This document shows, piece by piece, positions 18,459 through 26,516 of a stretch of 64,000 nucleotides of DNA. The stretch's first letter is position 1; each line of letters starts with the position of its first letter. The stretch comes from Hyphomicrobiales bacterium. Its GTDB lineage: Bacteria > Pseudomonadota > Alphaproteobacteria > Rhizobiales > Rhizobiaceae. The translations under genes were made by a program, and so were the position numbers. The notes under the pieces are model-generated. The model was not told the DNA's origin. It did no database searches and saw only the letters and a program-made list of their open reading frames with translations. The stretch covers positions 1 to 64,000 of the forward strand of contig UBXV01000028.1 of NCBI GenBank assembly GCA_900469625.1, read 5' to 3'.

Positions 18459-19483
18459 GGTCAGCCCCTCTGGCAATCAACCGCACGGGCGCCGTTTCGA
18501 CGGCGCTCGCACTGCTTTTCCTTGCGCTGGCACTGGGCGCCGCCATCGGCGAGACCGCCATTCCGCTCGACGTCGTCGGCAAGACCGTTGCCAACCGCCT
18601 GTGGGGCGCCGGATACCCGCTCGATGCGATCGACGAGGGCATCGTCTGGAACTATCGCCTCAGCCGCGCTGTGGTGGCCGCCTGCTGCGGCGCAGCGCTT
18701 TCGCTCTGCGGAGTGGTGCTGCAGGCCCTGCTCAGGAACGCGCTCGCAGACCCCTATATCCTCGGCATTTCCGCCGGCGCATCGACCGGCGCGGTCGCCG
18801 TCGCCATTCTCGGCATTGGCGCGGGCATGCTGACGCTGTCGCTCGGCGCCTTCCTCGGGGCAGTCTTCGCCTTTGCCCTGGTCTCGCTGCTGGCGCTCAG
18901 GGCCGGCCGCGGCACCGGCGCCATCATTCTTGCCGGCGTCGCCGGCTCCCAGCTCTTCAACGCGCTCACCTCCTTCATCGTCACCAAATCGGCCAATGCC
19001 GAGCAGGCCCGCGGCATCATGTTCTGGCTGCTCGGCAATCTCTCCGGCGTGCGCTGGCCGGATGTGGCGCTGGCACTGCCAGTGGCGCTCGGCGGCCTGC
19101 TTGTCTGCCTCTGGCACGCACGCGCGCTCGACGCCTTCACCTTCGGCGCGGAATCGGCCGCTTCGCTCGGCATCCCGGTCAAGCGGGTCTATGTCATCCT
19201 GATTTCGGCAACGGCCCTGATGACGGCGGTCATGGTCAGCATCGTCGGCTCCATCGGTTTCGTCGGCCTGGTCATCCCGCATGCAGCGCGCTTCCTCGTC
19301 GGCGTGCGCCACGGCCTGCTGCTGCCGGCTGCGGCCCTTGCCGGCGCAATCTTCATGATTGCGGCCGATATATTGTCGCGTGTCATCATTCCCGGGCAGG
19401 TGCTGCCGATCGGCGTGATCACGGCACTTGTCGGCGCGCCGGCCTTCGCCTTGATCCTCAGCCGCGGGAGGGCGGCATCATGA
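18455..19483 (+). CDS. ABC transporter permease, FecCD/BtuC family
   Basis: A 342-residue inner-membrane permease with about ten hydrophobic segments. FecCD/BtuC motifs include LRNALADPYILGISAGAS (substrate-gate region) and VGSIGFVGLVIPHAARFLVG (the coupling loop to the ATPase). The GTG at 18455 overlaps the stop of the binding protein, which implies translational coupling; the longer open frame upstream is only the alternate frame of that gene. The stop overlaps the ATPase ATG by four bases. Expected to work as a dimer with two ATPase subunits. Confidence 0.93.
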   Translation: MRSAPLAINRTGAVSTALALLFLALALGAAIGETAIPLDVVGKTVANRLWGAGYPLDAIDEGIVWNYRLSRAVVAACCGAALSLCGVVLQALLRNALADPYILGISAGASTGAVAVAILGIGAGMLTLSLGAFLGAVFAFALVSLLALRAGRGTGAIILAGVAGSQLFNALTSFIVTKSANAEQARGIMFWLLGNLSGVRWPDVALALPVALGGLLVCLWHARALDAFTFGAESAASLGIPVKRVYVILISATALMTAVMVSIVGSIGFVGLVIPHAARFLVGVRHGLLLPAAALAGAIFMIAADILSRVIIPGQVLPIGVITALVGAPAFALILSRGRAAS

Positions 19484-20295
19484 GCCTCAGGGCCGAGACC
19501 GTCTCCTGGTCGGCCGGCGGCCGCACCATCGTCGACGCGGTCGATCTCGAGGTCGTGCCGGGCGAGTTTCTCGGCATCATCGGTCCGAACGGATCCGGCA
19601 AGACCAGCCTGATCTCGCTTCTGGCCGGTATCCGCCCGCCGAAATCCGGCACCGTCAGCCTCGGAGGGCGCCCGCTCGCCAAGACGACCCGGCGCGACAT
19701 CGCCCAACGCATCGCGCTGGTCGAGCAGCAGGCGGAAACCACCGAACGCATCACCGCCCGCCAGGCGGTCGAACTCGGCCGCACCCCGCATCTCGGCGCG
19801 CTTTCGCCCTGGTCGAGCCGCGATGCCGATATCGTCGAGCGGGCGCTCGCGCATGTGGGCATGAGCGATCTTGCCGATCGCATGTGGCACACGCTTTCCG
19901 GAGGCGAGCGTCAGCGATTGCACATCGCCCGGGCGCTAGCGCAGCAACCGCAGATCCTGCTGCTCGACGAGCCGACCAACCATCTCGACATCCACCACCA
20001 GATCGGCCTGCTCGAACTCGTGCGCGGACAGAAGCTGACGGTCGTGGCGGCGCTTCACGATCTCAATCACGCCGCGGTCTTCTGCGACCGCATGGCCGTC
20101 ATGGATCGCGGCCGCATCGTTGCCATCGGCACTCCGACTGACATCCTGACGGAGGACCGCATTCTCGCCGTCTTCGGCGTCACGGCGACGGTAGAGACTG
20201 ACGAGGATGGCTCATGCTTCGTGCGCTATCGGCGCCCGCGGCCAAAACTGCAGCTGATATCCGACACCACAAAGAGACATGACCATGCGCGCTAG
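19480..20295 (+). CDS. ABC transporter ATP-binding protein, FepC/BtuD type
   Basis: A 271-residue ATPase with Walker A GPNGSGKTS, signature LSGGERQRLHIARAL, Walker B ILLLDEPTNHLD and the switch His in ALHDLNHA. It powers the permease encoded just upstream. Its ATG at 19480 overlaps the permease stop, and its 3' end overlaps the pseudoazurin start by 17 nt, so all genes of the riboswitch operon appear translationally linked. Confidence 0.94.
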   Translation: MSLRAETVSWSAGGRTIVDAVDLEVVPGEFLGIIGPNGSGKTSLISLLAGIRPPKSGTVSLGGRPLAKTTRRDIAQRIALVEQQAETTERITARQAVELGRTPHLGALSPWSSRDADIVERALAHVGMSDLADRMWHTLSGGERQRLHIARALAQQPQILLLDEPTNHLDIHHQIGLLELVRGQKLTVVAALHDLNHAAVFCDRMAVMDRGRIVAIGTPTDILTEDRILAVFGVTATVETDEDGSCFVRYRRPRPKLQLISDTTKRHDHAR

Positions 20296-20734
20296 GATCG
20301 CCGCCACCCTCATTGCCTTCGGGCTTGCCGCCACCCCGGCCCTTGCCGAGACCATCGAAGTCAGGATGCTCAATCGCGGCGAAAACGGCTCGATGGTGTT
20401 CGAGCCCGACTACGTCGAGTTGAAGCCCGGCGACAGCGTCAAGTTCCGGGTCGGGCACAAGAGCCACAACGCCGCCTCGATCGACGGCATGACCCCTGCC
20501 GGCTATCCCGGATTCAAGGGCCAGATCAACGAGGAAATCGAAGTCACCTTCGAGACATCAGGCTTCTACGGCATCAAGTGCTCGCCGCATTTCGCCATGG
20601 GCATGGTGATGCTCATCAAGGTCGGCGAGGCCGAACTGACCGATGCCATCCGCAAGGCCGAGGTCCCCGGCCGTGCACGCGGCCGCTTCGATGCGATTTT
20701 CGCCCGGATCGACCAGGTGAAAGCGGCCCAATGA
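20279..20734 (+). CDS. Pseudoazurin (type 1 copper protein)
   Basis: A 151-residue cupredoxin with a signal peptide (cleavage expected after ALA at residue 23). The type 1 copper ligands are His63 in KSHNAAS, and Cys101, His104 and Met109 in KCSPHFAMGM, the exact pseudoazurin spacing. It is a periplasmic one-electron carrier; known partners are copper nitrite reductase and N2O reductase, but neither gene is in this window. Instead it lies inside a B12-riboswitch operon, overlapping the ATPase gene by 17 nt and the methyltransferase by four bases. The start could also be the ATG two codons later. Confidence 0.93.
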   Translation: MTMRARIAATLIAFGLAATPALAETIEVRMLNRGENGSMVFEPDYVELKPGDSVKFRVGHKSHNAASIDGMTPAGYPGFKGQINEEIEVTFETSGFYGIKCSPHFAMGMVMLIKVGEAELTDAIRKAEVPGRARGRFDAIFARIDQVKAAQ

Positions 20735-21537
20735 GCGGGGCGGCCGAGGCAACGGGATCCGCCGTTCGGAAAAACATCGATCTCAAGGACGAGATCCGCG
20801 ACTACTGGTCGAAGCGTTCCGAAACCTTCGACCTCGCCTTCGGCCATCGCATCCCACCGGGTCCGGAATTTGCCGCCTGGCAGAAACCGGTGCGCGCCTT
20901 TCTCGGGGAAGAGCCGCTGCACGTGCTCGAACTCGCCTGCGGCACCGGCGAGGTGACGCGGCTGATCCACGACCTTGGCCATGACGTCACCGCGCTTGAT
21001 TTCTCCGAGGCGATGCTTGCCGTTTCCAGGAAAAAGCATGCCGGCAAGCCCCGGCTGCGTTTCCTGCTTGCCGATGCGGAAAACACCATGGAGCCGGACG
21101 AGCGTTATGATGCCATTGTCTGCCGCCATCTCGTGTGGACACTGACTGAGCCGCAGGCGACGCTTGGCGAATGGTTCCGGCTCTTGAAGCCCGGCGGCAA
21201 GCTGCTGGTCTTCGACGGCGACTGGGCAAAGCCGACCGCTGTGGGGCGGCTCGCGTCCCTGGCGATCCGCGGGATCGACCGGGTGATCGGGCCCGACAAT
21301 CACTACGATGGCGCGCTCAGCGATCGCCACGCCGCCATCATGCAGGACCTGCCCTTCGGCAGCGGCCTCACGGTCGAAACCCTGCTGCCAATGCTCAAGG
21401 CTGCCGGCTTCGGAACGATCGAACGCCAATCCCACCGGCCGATCGCCGCCGCACAGCGCAGGACCGCAAACCTGCGCAACTGCCTGCGCACCTTCGTCTA
21501 CCGCCGCTTCATTCTCTGCGCCCGCAAACCCGGCTGA
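20731..21537 (+). CDS. Class I SAM-dependent methyltransferase
   Basis: A 268-residue methyltransferase: SAM motif I VLELACGTGEVTR, the acidic residue in DVTALDFSEAML, and the post-motif region LLKPGGKLLVFDGDW. The N-terminus IRDYWSKRSETFDLAFGH is typical of the UbiE-like Methyltransf_11 group. It is the last gene of the riboswitch operon, its ATG overlapping the pseudoazurin stop. Its co-expression with a corrinoid-type importer suggests a substrate taken up by that system, but this is inference; the actual acceptor is unknown. Confidence 0.88.
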   Translation: MSGAAEATGSAVRKNIDLKDEIRDYWSKRSETFDLAFGHRIPPGPEFAAWQKPVRAFLGEEPLHVLELACGTGEVTRLIHDLGHDVTALDFSEAMLAVSRKKHAGKPRLRFLLADAENTMEPDERYDAIVCRHLVWTLTEPQATLGEWFRLLKPGGKLLVFDGDWAKPTAVGRLASLAIRGIDRVIGPDNHYDGALSDRHAAIMQDLPFGSGLTVETLLPMLKAAGFGTIERQSHRPIAAAQRRTANLRNCLRTFVYRRFILCARKPG

Positions 21538-21698
21538 CGAGACGGGCTTGCGTAAGGCTGCGCGCCGGCATCCGCATGGCATTTGCCGAAAGCCCTGCTA
21601 TGAAGATGCTCGTCCATGGCCATGGCTCTGCGCCCGGCCGAGGACGCAACGCTTCAACGCGCCGCCCGGCGACCGCAGATACCGGCAGGTTCCTCATC

Positions 21699-23027
21699 GT
21701 GTCCCAATCGACCACTCCCGCACGCGACCATCTCGAACGGATCCTGGCAAGGCTCGATGCCCGTCGGGACAGCGAAAAGGCCTATGTTACTCTCTATGCG
21801 CAAAGCGCCCGCGCCGAGGCCGATGCTTCCGATCGCCGCCGGCAGAAAGGCACCACGCTCGGACCGCTCGACGGCAGGATCGTGTCGATCAAGGACCTCT
21901 TCGACATCATCGGTGAACCGACGCTCGCCGGCTCGATCATCAAGCGCACGGCGCCAGCGCCGCAAAGGGATGCCGTCATCGTCGAGCGCTTGCGCGCCGC
22001 CGGCGCCGTGATCGTCGGCAAGACCCACATGACCGAATTCGCCTTCACCGCGGTCGGTCTCAATCCGCATTACCCTGTTCCCGGCAACGCGACCGATGAA
22101 AGCCTGATCCCCGGCGGCTCGTCGTCGGGCGCTGCGGTTGCGGCCGCCGAAGGCACCTGCGACATCGCCATCGGCTCCGACACCGGCGGCTCCGTGCGCA
22201 TCCCGGCGGCACTCAACGGTCTTGTAGGCTTCAAGCCCACCGCAAGCCGCGTGCCGCTCGACGGCGCCTTTCCGCTTGCGCCGAGCCTTGATTCGATCGG
22301 TCCGCTCGGCCACACCGTCGAGGATTGCGCCGCGGCCGATGCCGTCATGGCCGGGGAGCCGGCGAGCGCGCTTGTCCCCCGACCGTTGACGGGCCTGCGC
22401 ATCGGCCTGCCGCGCGGCCAGCTTCTGGCCGGTCTCTCGACCGCGGTCGCAGACGCGTTTGCAGCCAGTCTTGAGCGCCTCGCGGCCGCCGGCGCCGTGC
22501 TTGTCGATTGCCGCATCGACGATCTCATCGATCGCTTGCGCAGGGCAACCGCGATCGGCTCGATCGCCGGCCTTGAGGCAAGCAGGCTGCATGCCGAGTG
22601 GCTGCCAGACCGGGACGCGCCGGTCGATGTCAGGGTCACGTCGACGCTCCGGCGGCGCTTGCTGACGCCGCAGGCCGCACTCGACGCGCTGCTTGTGACA
22701 AGAGCGGATCTCGCGCAGGCAATGGATGAAAGACTGTCGGCCTACGACCTCATCGTCCTGCCGACGACGCCGATCGCCGCGGTGTCGATCGCCTCTGTGG
22801 AGGCGGACGAAGCGGAATATGACCGCGTCGAGGGCCTGCTCCTGCGCAATTGCCAGGTCGCAAACCAGTTCGACCTCACCGCCATAACCCTGCCGATGCC
22901 GGGCGTGACCCGGCCAACTGGCCTGATGTTGATGGGCAGGAACGGAACGGACAGGACGCTGCTGGCGATCGCGGCCACGGTCGAAGCGGTCTTGCGCGAC
23001 AAGCCAAGCGGCGAGCACGGAGCCTGA
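21699..23027 (+). CDS. Amidase (amidase signature family)
   Basis: A 442-residue amidohydrolase with the Ser-cisSer-Lys triad: Lys65 in VSIKDLFD, the GGSSSG loop (residues 139-144) and the nucleophile Ser165 in GSDTGGSVR. The family contains AtzF/GatA-like and general aliphatic or aromatic amidases; the substrate is not readable. I chose the GTG at 21699 because the family N-terminus starts near RDHLERILARLDA; ATGs at 21576 and 21600 would add a low-complexity extension. The gap of 160 bp from the methyltransferase suggests it is a separate unit. Confidence 0.88.
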   Translation: MSQSTTPARDHLERILARLDARRDSEKAYVTLYAQSARAEADASDRRRQKGTTLGPLDGRIVSIKDLFDIIGEPTLAGSIIKRTAPAPQRDAVIVERLRAAGAVIVGKTHMTEFAFTAVGLNPHYPVPGNATDESLIPGGSSSGAAVAAAEGTCDIAIGSDTGGSVRIPAALNGLVGFKPTASRVPLDGAFPLAPSLDSIGPLGHTVEDCAAADAVMAGEPASALVPRPLTGLRIGLPRGQLLAGLSTAVADAFAASLERLAAAGAVLVDCRIDDLIDRLRRATAIGSIAGLEASRLHAEWLPDRDAPVDVRVTSTLRRRLLTPQAALDALLVTRADLAQAMDERLSAYDLIVLPTTPIAAVSIASVEADEAEYDRVEGLLLRNCQVANQFDLTAITLPMPGVTRPTGLMLMGRNGTDRTLLAIAATVEAVLRDKPSGEHGA

Positions 23028-23119
23028 GCGCAAAGGTTGGAGGGGTCGAAGCCGACCCGGTCCCCGCATGAAATGCCGTCGGAAAACCGCAGCGCTTGGG
23101 CGCGACGACGCGCTTCGGC

Positions 23120-23281
23120 TCAGTGCATCGTTTCGCCGGAAACCTCGTCACGAAGGATGCGGAACGCATCCTCGAGGGCTGCGACCAGCACGTTGGTCAA
23201 CTCTTCGCCGTCATTGTTGCTGAGGAACAGGGCAACGGTCGCATCCTGCGGATCGGTATAGTGCTCGACATCGTTTGACAT
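23120..23281 (-). CDS. Small hypothetical protein, 53 residues
   Basis: A 53-residue acidic protein (MSNDVEHYTDPQ... to SGETMH) with a good AAAGGAC ribosome site before the ATG at 23281. A longer in-frame open frame upstream has no ribosome site. It has no recognisable domain; composition is mostly helical and soluble. The intergenic region of about 220 bp to the divergent gene at 23499 probably carries its promoter. Confidence 0.55.
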   Translation of the reverse strand: MSNDVEHYTDPQDATVALFLSNNDGEELTNVLVAALEDAFRILRDEVSGETMH

Positions 23282-23498
23282 ATCATCGTCCTTTGTTCGC
23301 CGTGTCACATCCCCGGCTCTTGGTGCGATGATATGAAGACCGACTTGCGCAAGGCTGGATGACACGGCGGCTGCCGCGCGCACTTGCCCGTGCGGCACGC
23401 CAACAGGACGCTTGTCGCGTATCTTATCCGCATCGGGTGATTTCACTTGCGAGCCGGATGCTCTAGGAGGACGCGGGAGATGAACGCCGGAACTGAAA

Positions 23499-24008
23499 AT
23501 GTCGAAGAAACCGAAACGCGACAACGCCCATGACGAGCAGCGATTGAAGGCAGAGTTTCCCGAACTTTACGGCGACGTGCTGGCGGGCAGGATCCCATCG
23601 CTGCGCAAGGCCCTTGTCATGGCCGGCCTGAAGGCGCAGCGCACCCGGCTCGAGAAACTGAAGAATTCCTGGGCAAAGGCAACCGCCGGCGAGCGCGAGG
23701 GATTTCTGACGTGGCTGACGATATCGGGCGCGCTGCCCGCCGTTTCTGCGGCATCAACCGTCGCGGCTGCCGCCCCCCTGCCGCCAGCCGGTGCCCCCAT
23801 CGCCAGCGGCCGTTATCTGCTTCCCTCCACTATCACGCGGATCAGGGCGATCATGGCGAAGCGCCGGCTGAAGCCTGATGATGTCATGGCCGAGATGGGT
23901 TTCCTGTCCGACGGCCAAGCCCTTGCGCGGGCGCTGGCCAAGAACGCGAGCCTGAGGCTTGCGGTGATTGCCGGACTGGAGATGTGGCTGCGCACGCACG
24001 AAGACTGA
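23499..24008 (+). CDS. Hypothetical protein, 169 residues
   Basis: A soluble basic protein I do not recognise. Residues 1-75 are helical and charged (EFPELYGDVLAGRIPSLRKAL, RTRLEKLKNSWAKA), residues 76-100 an Ala/Pro linker, and residues 105-169 a second helical part (STITRIRAIMAKRRLKPDDVMAEMGF) that resembles a short DNA-binding-like helix set. The strong AGGAGG at 23465-23470 is well placed for a different ATG (23480) that opens only a 17-codon frame overlapping this start, so the real start mechanism is uncertain. Confidence 0.65.
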   Translation: MSKKPKRDNAHDEQRLKAEFPELYGDVLAGRIPSLRKALVMAGLKAQRTRLEKLKNSWAKATAGEREGFLTWLTISGALPAVSAASTVAAAAPLPPAGAPIASGRYLLPSTITRIRAIMAKRRLKPDDVMAEMGFLSDGQALARALAKNASLRLAVIAGLEMWLRTHED

Positions 24009-24331
24009 CGGCGGCGGCGCGGCGGTGCGGGCATTCGTTGCCCTGCCGTAAAGCTGCGGCCGTCCATGTCCCGGGCCTCGTTTCGGAGGTTGCCAAGAAC
24101 TGGCGCGATACATCCACAGGTGCTAATATTGCGCCGTCATGCAGAAATTCAGATGGTTCAGCGACCTCAGCGCGTCCGAAAGGGCGTATGGCGCAGTGGG
24201 TTTCTGGCGAACAAATCTCGCAGTCGATAATCAGATAAACGCGAATTGCTTCCAGCCAAGTGCCGCGCCTTCGAGCCCCCGCTCGATGAGCAGAGTCGTT
24301 TTTCGGCGACATCAACGTGGAGGAAAAGCCA
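24009..24331 (+). other. Intergenic region with no gene seen
   Basis: About 320 bp between two plus-strand genes. Short open frames are present in several phases but none has both a ribosome site and a plausible protein. It presumably carries the promoter of the DUF937 gene; I see no clear operator, terminator or repeat. Confidence 0.5.
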
Positions 24332-25480
24332 ATGGCCAGCAATCTTGTTTCCTACATTGCGCAGATGCTTACCCCTGACATGATCGCACGCATCGCCTCG
24401 ATGCTGGGCCTCGACAGCAGCAAGGTACAGGGCGCCGTCGCCGCTGCCGTGCCTGCGTTGCTGGCTGGACTGACCGGCGTCGCCGCCCAGCCGGACGGCG
24501 CGCAGAAGATCGCCGACACCGCCAGGCAGCAGGGCGGCTCGCTCGATAATCTCATAGGCATGCTGTCGGGCGGCGACCAGACGTCGCTTGCCCAGAGCGG
24601 TTCGCAGATCATTTCCTCGCTGTTTGGCGCCAGCAACGGCAGCGCGCTGGCAAATGCCGTGGGCGGTGCGTCCGGCATCGATCAGCGGGCGAGCGGCTCG
24701 CTACTTGCAACGCTTGCTCCTCTCGTCATGGGCGGCCTCGCCCGGCAGAGCGGTGGAGACCTGAGCGCCAACGGCATCGCCGGATTGCTTGCCAGCCAGA
24801 AGGACAACATCGCCGCCGCATTGCCGCCAGGTGTCCGGGAAATGCTCGGAGGCACCGGCCTGCTCGGTTCGCTCGGCGCTTCGGCGCAGTCCGCTGCCAA
24901 CTCCGCGACCCAGGCGGCCAACCAGGCTGCCCGCAGCGCCGCGGCCTCGGCTTCGGCAGCAAGTGCGGCGAGCCAGCGCGCGGCCGCGGCTGCGGCTCCA
25001 AGTTCGTCACGCAACTGGCTCTATTGGGTAATCGCAGCCTTGGTGCTTGCGGGGTTGCTGTTCTACCTCTTCGGTCGACCGGGTGAGCCGGTTACGCCCC
25101 AGGCCGGCACGCCCGAGCAGGTCACGCCGCAGGCCAGTACGCCGGCAGAAAGCCTCACCGTGGGCGGCATCGATGTCGGCCAGCAGGTGAGGGACGCCAT
25201 GGCCAGCCTGCAGACGACGCTGACAGGCGTTACCGACGCCGCTTCCGCCACCGCGGCCGTGCCCAAGCTCGAGGAAGTCTCGACCGGGCTCGACAAGGTC
25301 ACCGGCGTGGCAGGACAACTCTCGGCCGGCCAGAAGGCGGCGCTTGCGGCGCTGATCACCCCGATGATGTCGACGATCAACGGCCTGTTCGACAAGGTGC
25401 TCGCCATTCCCGGCGTTTCGGACGTCCTCAAGCCGACGATCGACGGGCTGAAGGCGAAGCTTGCGGCCCTCTCGGCCTGA
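24332..25480 (+). CDS. DUF937 domain membrane protein
   Basis: A 382-residue protein. Residues 1-175 form a DUF937 (YidB-like) domain, with MLTPDMIARIASMLGLDSS and LLATLAPLVMGGLARQSG. Residues 185-226 are very rich in Ala, Ser and Gln. One membrane segment spans residues 229-248, followed by a Pro/Thr linker and a helical C-terminal domain, probably periplasmic. DUF937 has no settled function. The ATG at 24332 follows a perfect GGAGGAAAAG site; a GTG five codons upstream overlaps that site and is rejected. Confidence 0.8.
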   Translation: MASNLVSYIAQMLTPDMIARIASMLGLDSSKVQGAVAAAVPALLAGLTGVAAQPDGAQKIADTARQQGGSLDNLIGMLSGGDQTSLAQSGSQIISSLFGASNGSALANAVGGASGIDQRASGSLLATLAPLVMGGLARQSGGDLSANGIAGLLASQKDNIAAALPPGVREMLGGTGLLGSLGASAQSAANSATQAANQAARSAAASASAASAASQRAAAAAAPSSSRNWLYWVIAALVLAGLLFYLFGRPGEPVTPQAGTPEQVTPQASTPAESLTVGGIDVGQQVRDAMASLQTTLTGVTDAASATAAVPKLEEVSTGLDKVTGVAGQLSAGQKAALAALITPMMSTINGLFDKVLAIPGVSDVLKPTIDGLKAKLAALSA

Positions 25481-25568
25481 ATTGTTGCGATATCGACCGC
25501 AACGGGCGCGCCGCGCGCAGCGGCGACGCCCGTCCTGAACACGGAAACCGAGCGAAGGAGGGTCGGCC

Positions 25569-26066
25569 ATGGCTGACAAATCGACATTCACCCCGGACGA
25601 ATGGACGCTGCTTCTGGAGAGCGTGATGATGGCGGGCATAGCCGTGACCGCGGCGGAGCCGAGCGGCCTGTGGGGCATGCTGAAGGAGGGCCTTGCCAAC
25701 AGCAGCGCGCTCCTGCAGGCAAAGACGGACGCAGCCGCGAACCCGCTGGTCAAGGCGCTCGTCGCCGACTTCGAAACGTCACAGGGACGGACCACCGCTC
25801 GCGACGGCCTGCAGACAAAGCTGAAGGGCGCCAAGCCCGAAGACATGAAGGCCCGGTGCATCGAGACGCTGCAGCAGGCCCGCACGACCGTCGAGGCGAA
25901 AGCCCCCGGCGACGCCGCCGCCTTCACCGCATGGCTCTACCAGATCAGCCAGCGCGTCGCCGAAGCGGCCAAGGAAGGCGGGTTCCTCGGCTTTGGCGGC
26001 GTGGCGGTGAGCGACGCGGAAAAGGCAACCCTGTCGGAAATATCGACGGCATTGAAGGTTGCCTGA
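25569..26066 (+). CDS. Hypothetical protein, 165 residues
   Basis: A soluble helical protein starting MADKSTFTPDEWTLLLESVMMAG, with a conserved-looking C-terminal GGFLGFGGVAVSDAEKATL segment. I know of similar small proteins in rhizobia but no function. The ATG is preceded by GAAGGAGGG. It is 88 nt downstream of the DUF937 gene on the same strand and may be cotranscribed; a GC-rich hairpin near 25500-25535 lacks a T-run and is not a convincing terminator. Confidence 0.7.
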   Translation: MADKSTFTPDEWTLLLESVMMAGIAVTAAEPSGLWGMLKEGLANSSALLQAKTDAAANPLVKALVADFETSQGRTTARDGLQTKLKGAKPEDMKARCIETLQQARTTVEAKAPGDAAAFTAWLYQISQRVAEAAKEGGFLGFGGVAVSDAEKATLSEISTALKVA

Positions 26067-26250
26067 CGCATGTGCAGGGAAAGCGCCAAGCGGCTTTTCC
26101 AGAGGGAATGTGCGAAAAAGGAAGGTGGGGCGTGCGTCCGGCCGGATCGGAAACGCCCTTCCGCCTCGTCGCGGACAACAGCCCGCCGTCGCCTGAGATC
26201 ACTCAGGCGAGCCGGAAGAGATGTGGGCTAAGGCAGGATCGAAGTCCCGA

Positions 26251-26340
26251 TGGCGGAGAGGGTGGGATTTGAACCCACGATACCCTTGCAGGTATGCCGC
26301 ATTTCGAGTGCGGTGCATTCGACCACTCTGCCACCTCTCC
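26251..26340 (-). tRNA. tRNA-Ser(CGA), left copy
   Basis: A 90-nt class II tRNA with encoded CCA. The acceptor stem GGAGAGG pairs with CCTCTCC, the anticodon loop is CTCGAAA giving anticodon CGA (reads UCG), a long variable arm follows, and the T-loop is GTTCAAATC. It is identical to the copy at 40964-41053. Both copies keep the same upstream promoter, so both should be expressed. Confidence 0.96.
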
Positions 26341-26375
26341 GCATAGTCGGTCGGCGCTTGTTCGGCGCGGTCGGG

Positions 26376-26404
26376 TTCATAGCGGCAGATTCGGGTGCTG
26401 GCAA
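26376..26404 (-). promoter_or_regulatory. Promoter of the left tRNA-Ser copy
   Basis: On the minus strand TTGCCA (26399-26404), a 17-bp spacer and TATGAA (26376-26381) form a good sigma-70-type promoter 35 nt ahead of the tRNA. The flanking repeat ends exactly at the first base of the -35 hexamer. Confidence 0.75.
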
Positions 26405-26516
26405 TTTCGAATTCTGCGACGAGTGTGTGGCCGAGGCGTGCCGCCTCAACAGAAACGGACTGCAGTAACCCCCTCGGCCGCCCCCGACTCAAGGTCTTGC
26501 CGATACGCTCGCTCTA

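Larger units (their letters stand above)
26250..26404. repeat. Left copy of the 155-bp island-flanking direct repeat (att-like)
   Basis: Identical base for base to 40963-41117. It holds the whole tRNA-Ser(CGA) gene plus 64 bp upstream, including the promoter hexamers. Sequence diverges immediately outside both ends. It marks the left border of the island; DNA to its left is chromosomal. Confidence 0.95.

Noticed and set aside
25500-25535. Terminator after the DUF937 gene
   Set aside because: A GC-rich stem can be drawn, but there is no T-run after it, and the next gene follows closely on the same strand.
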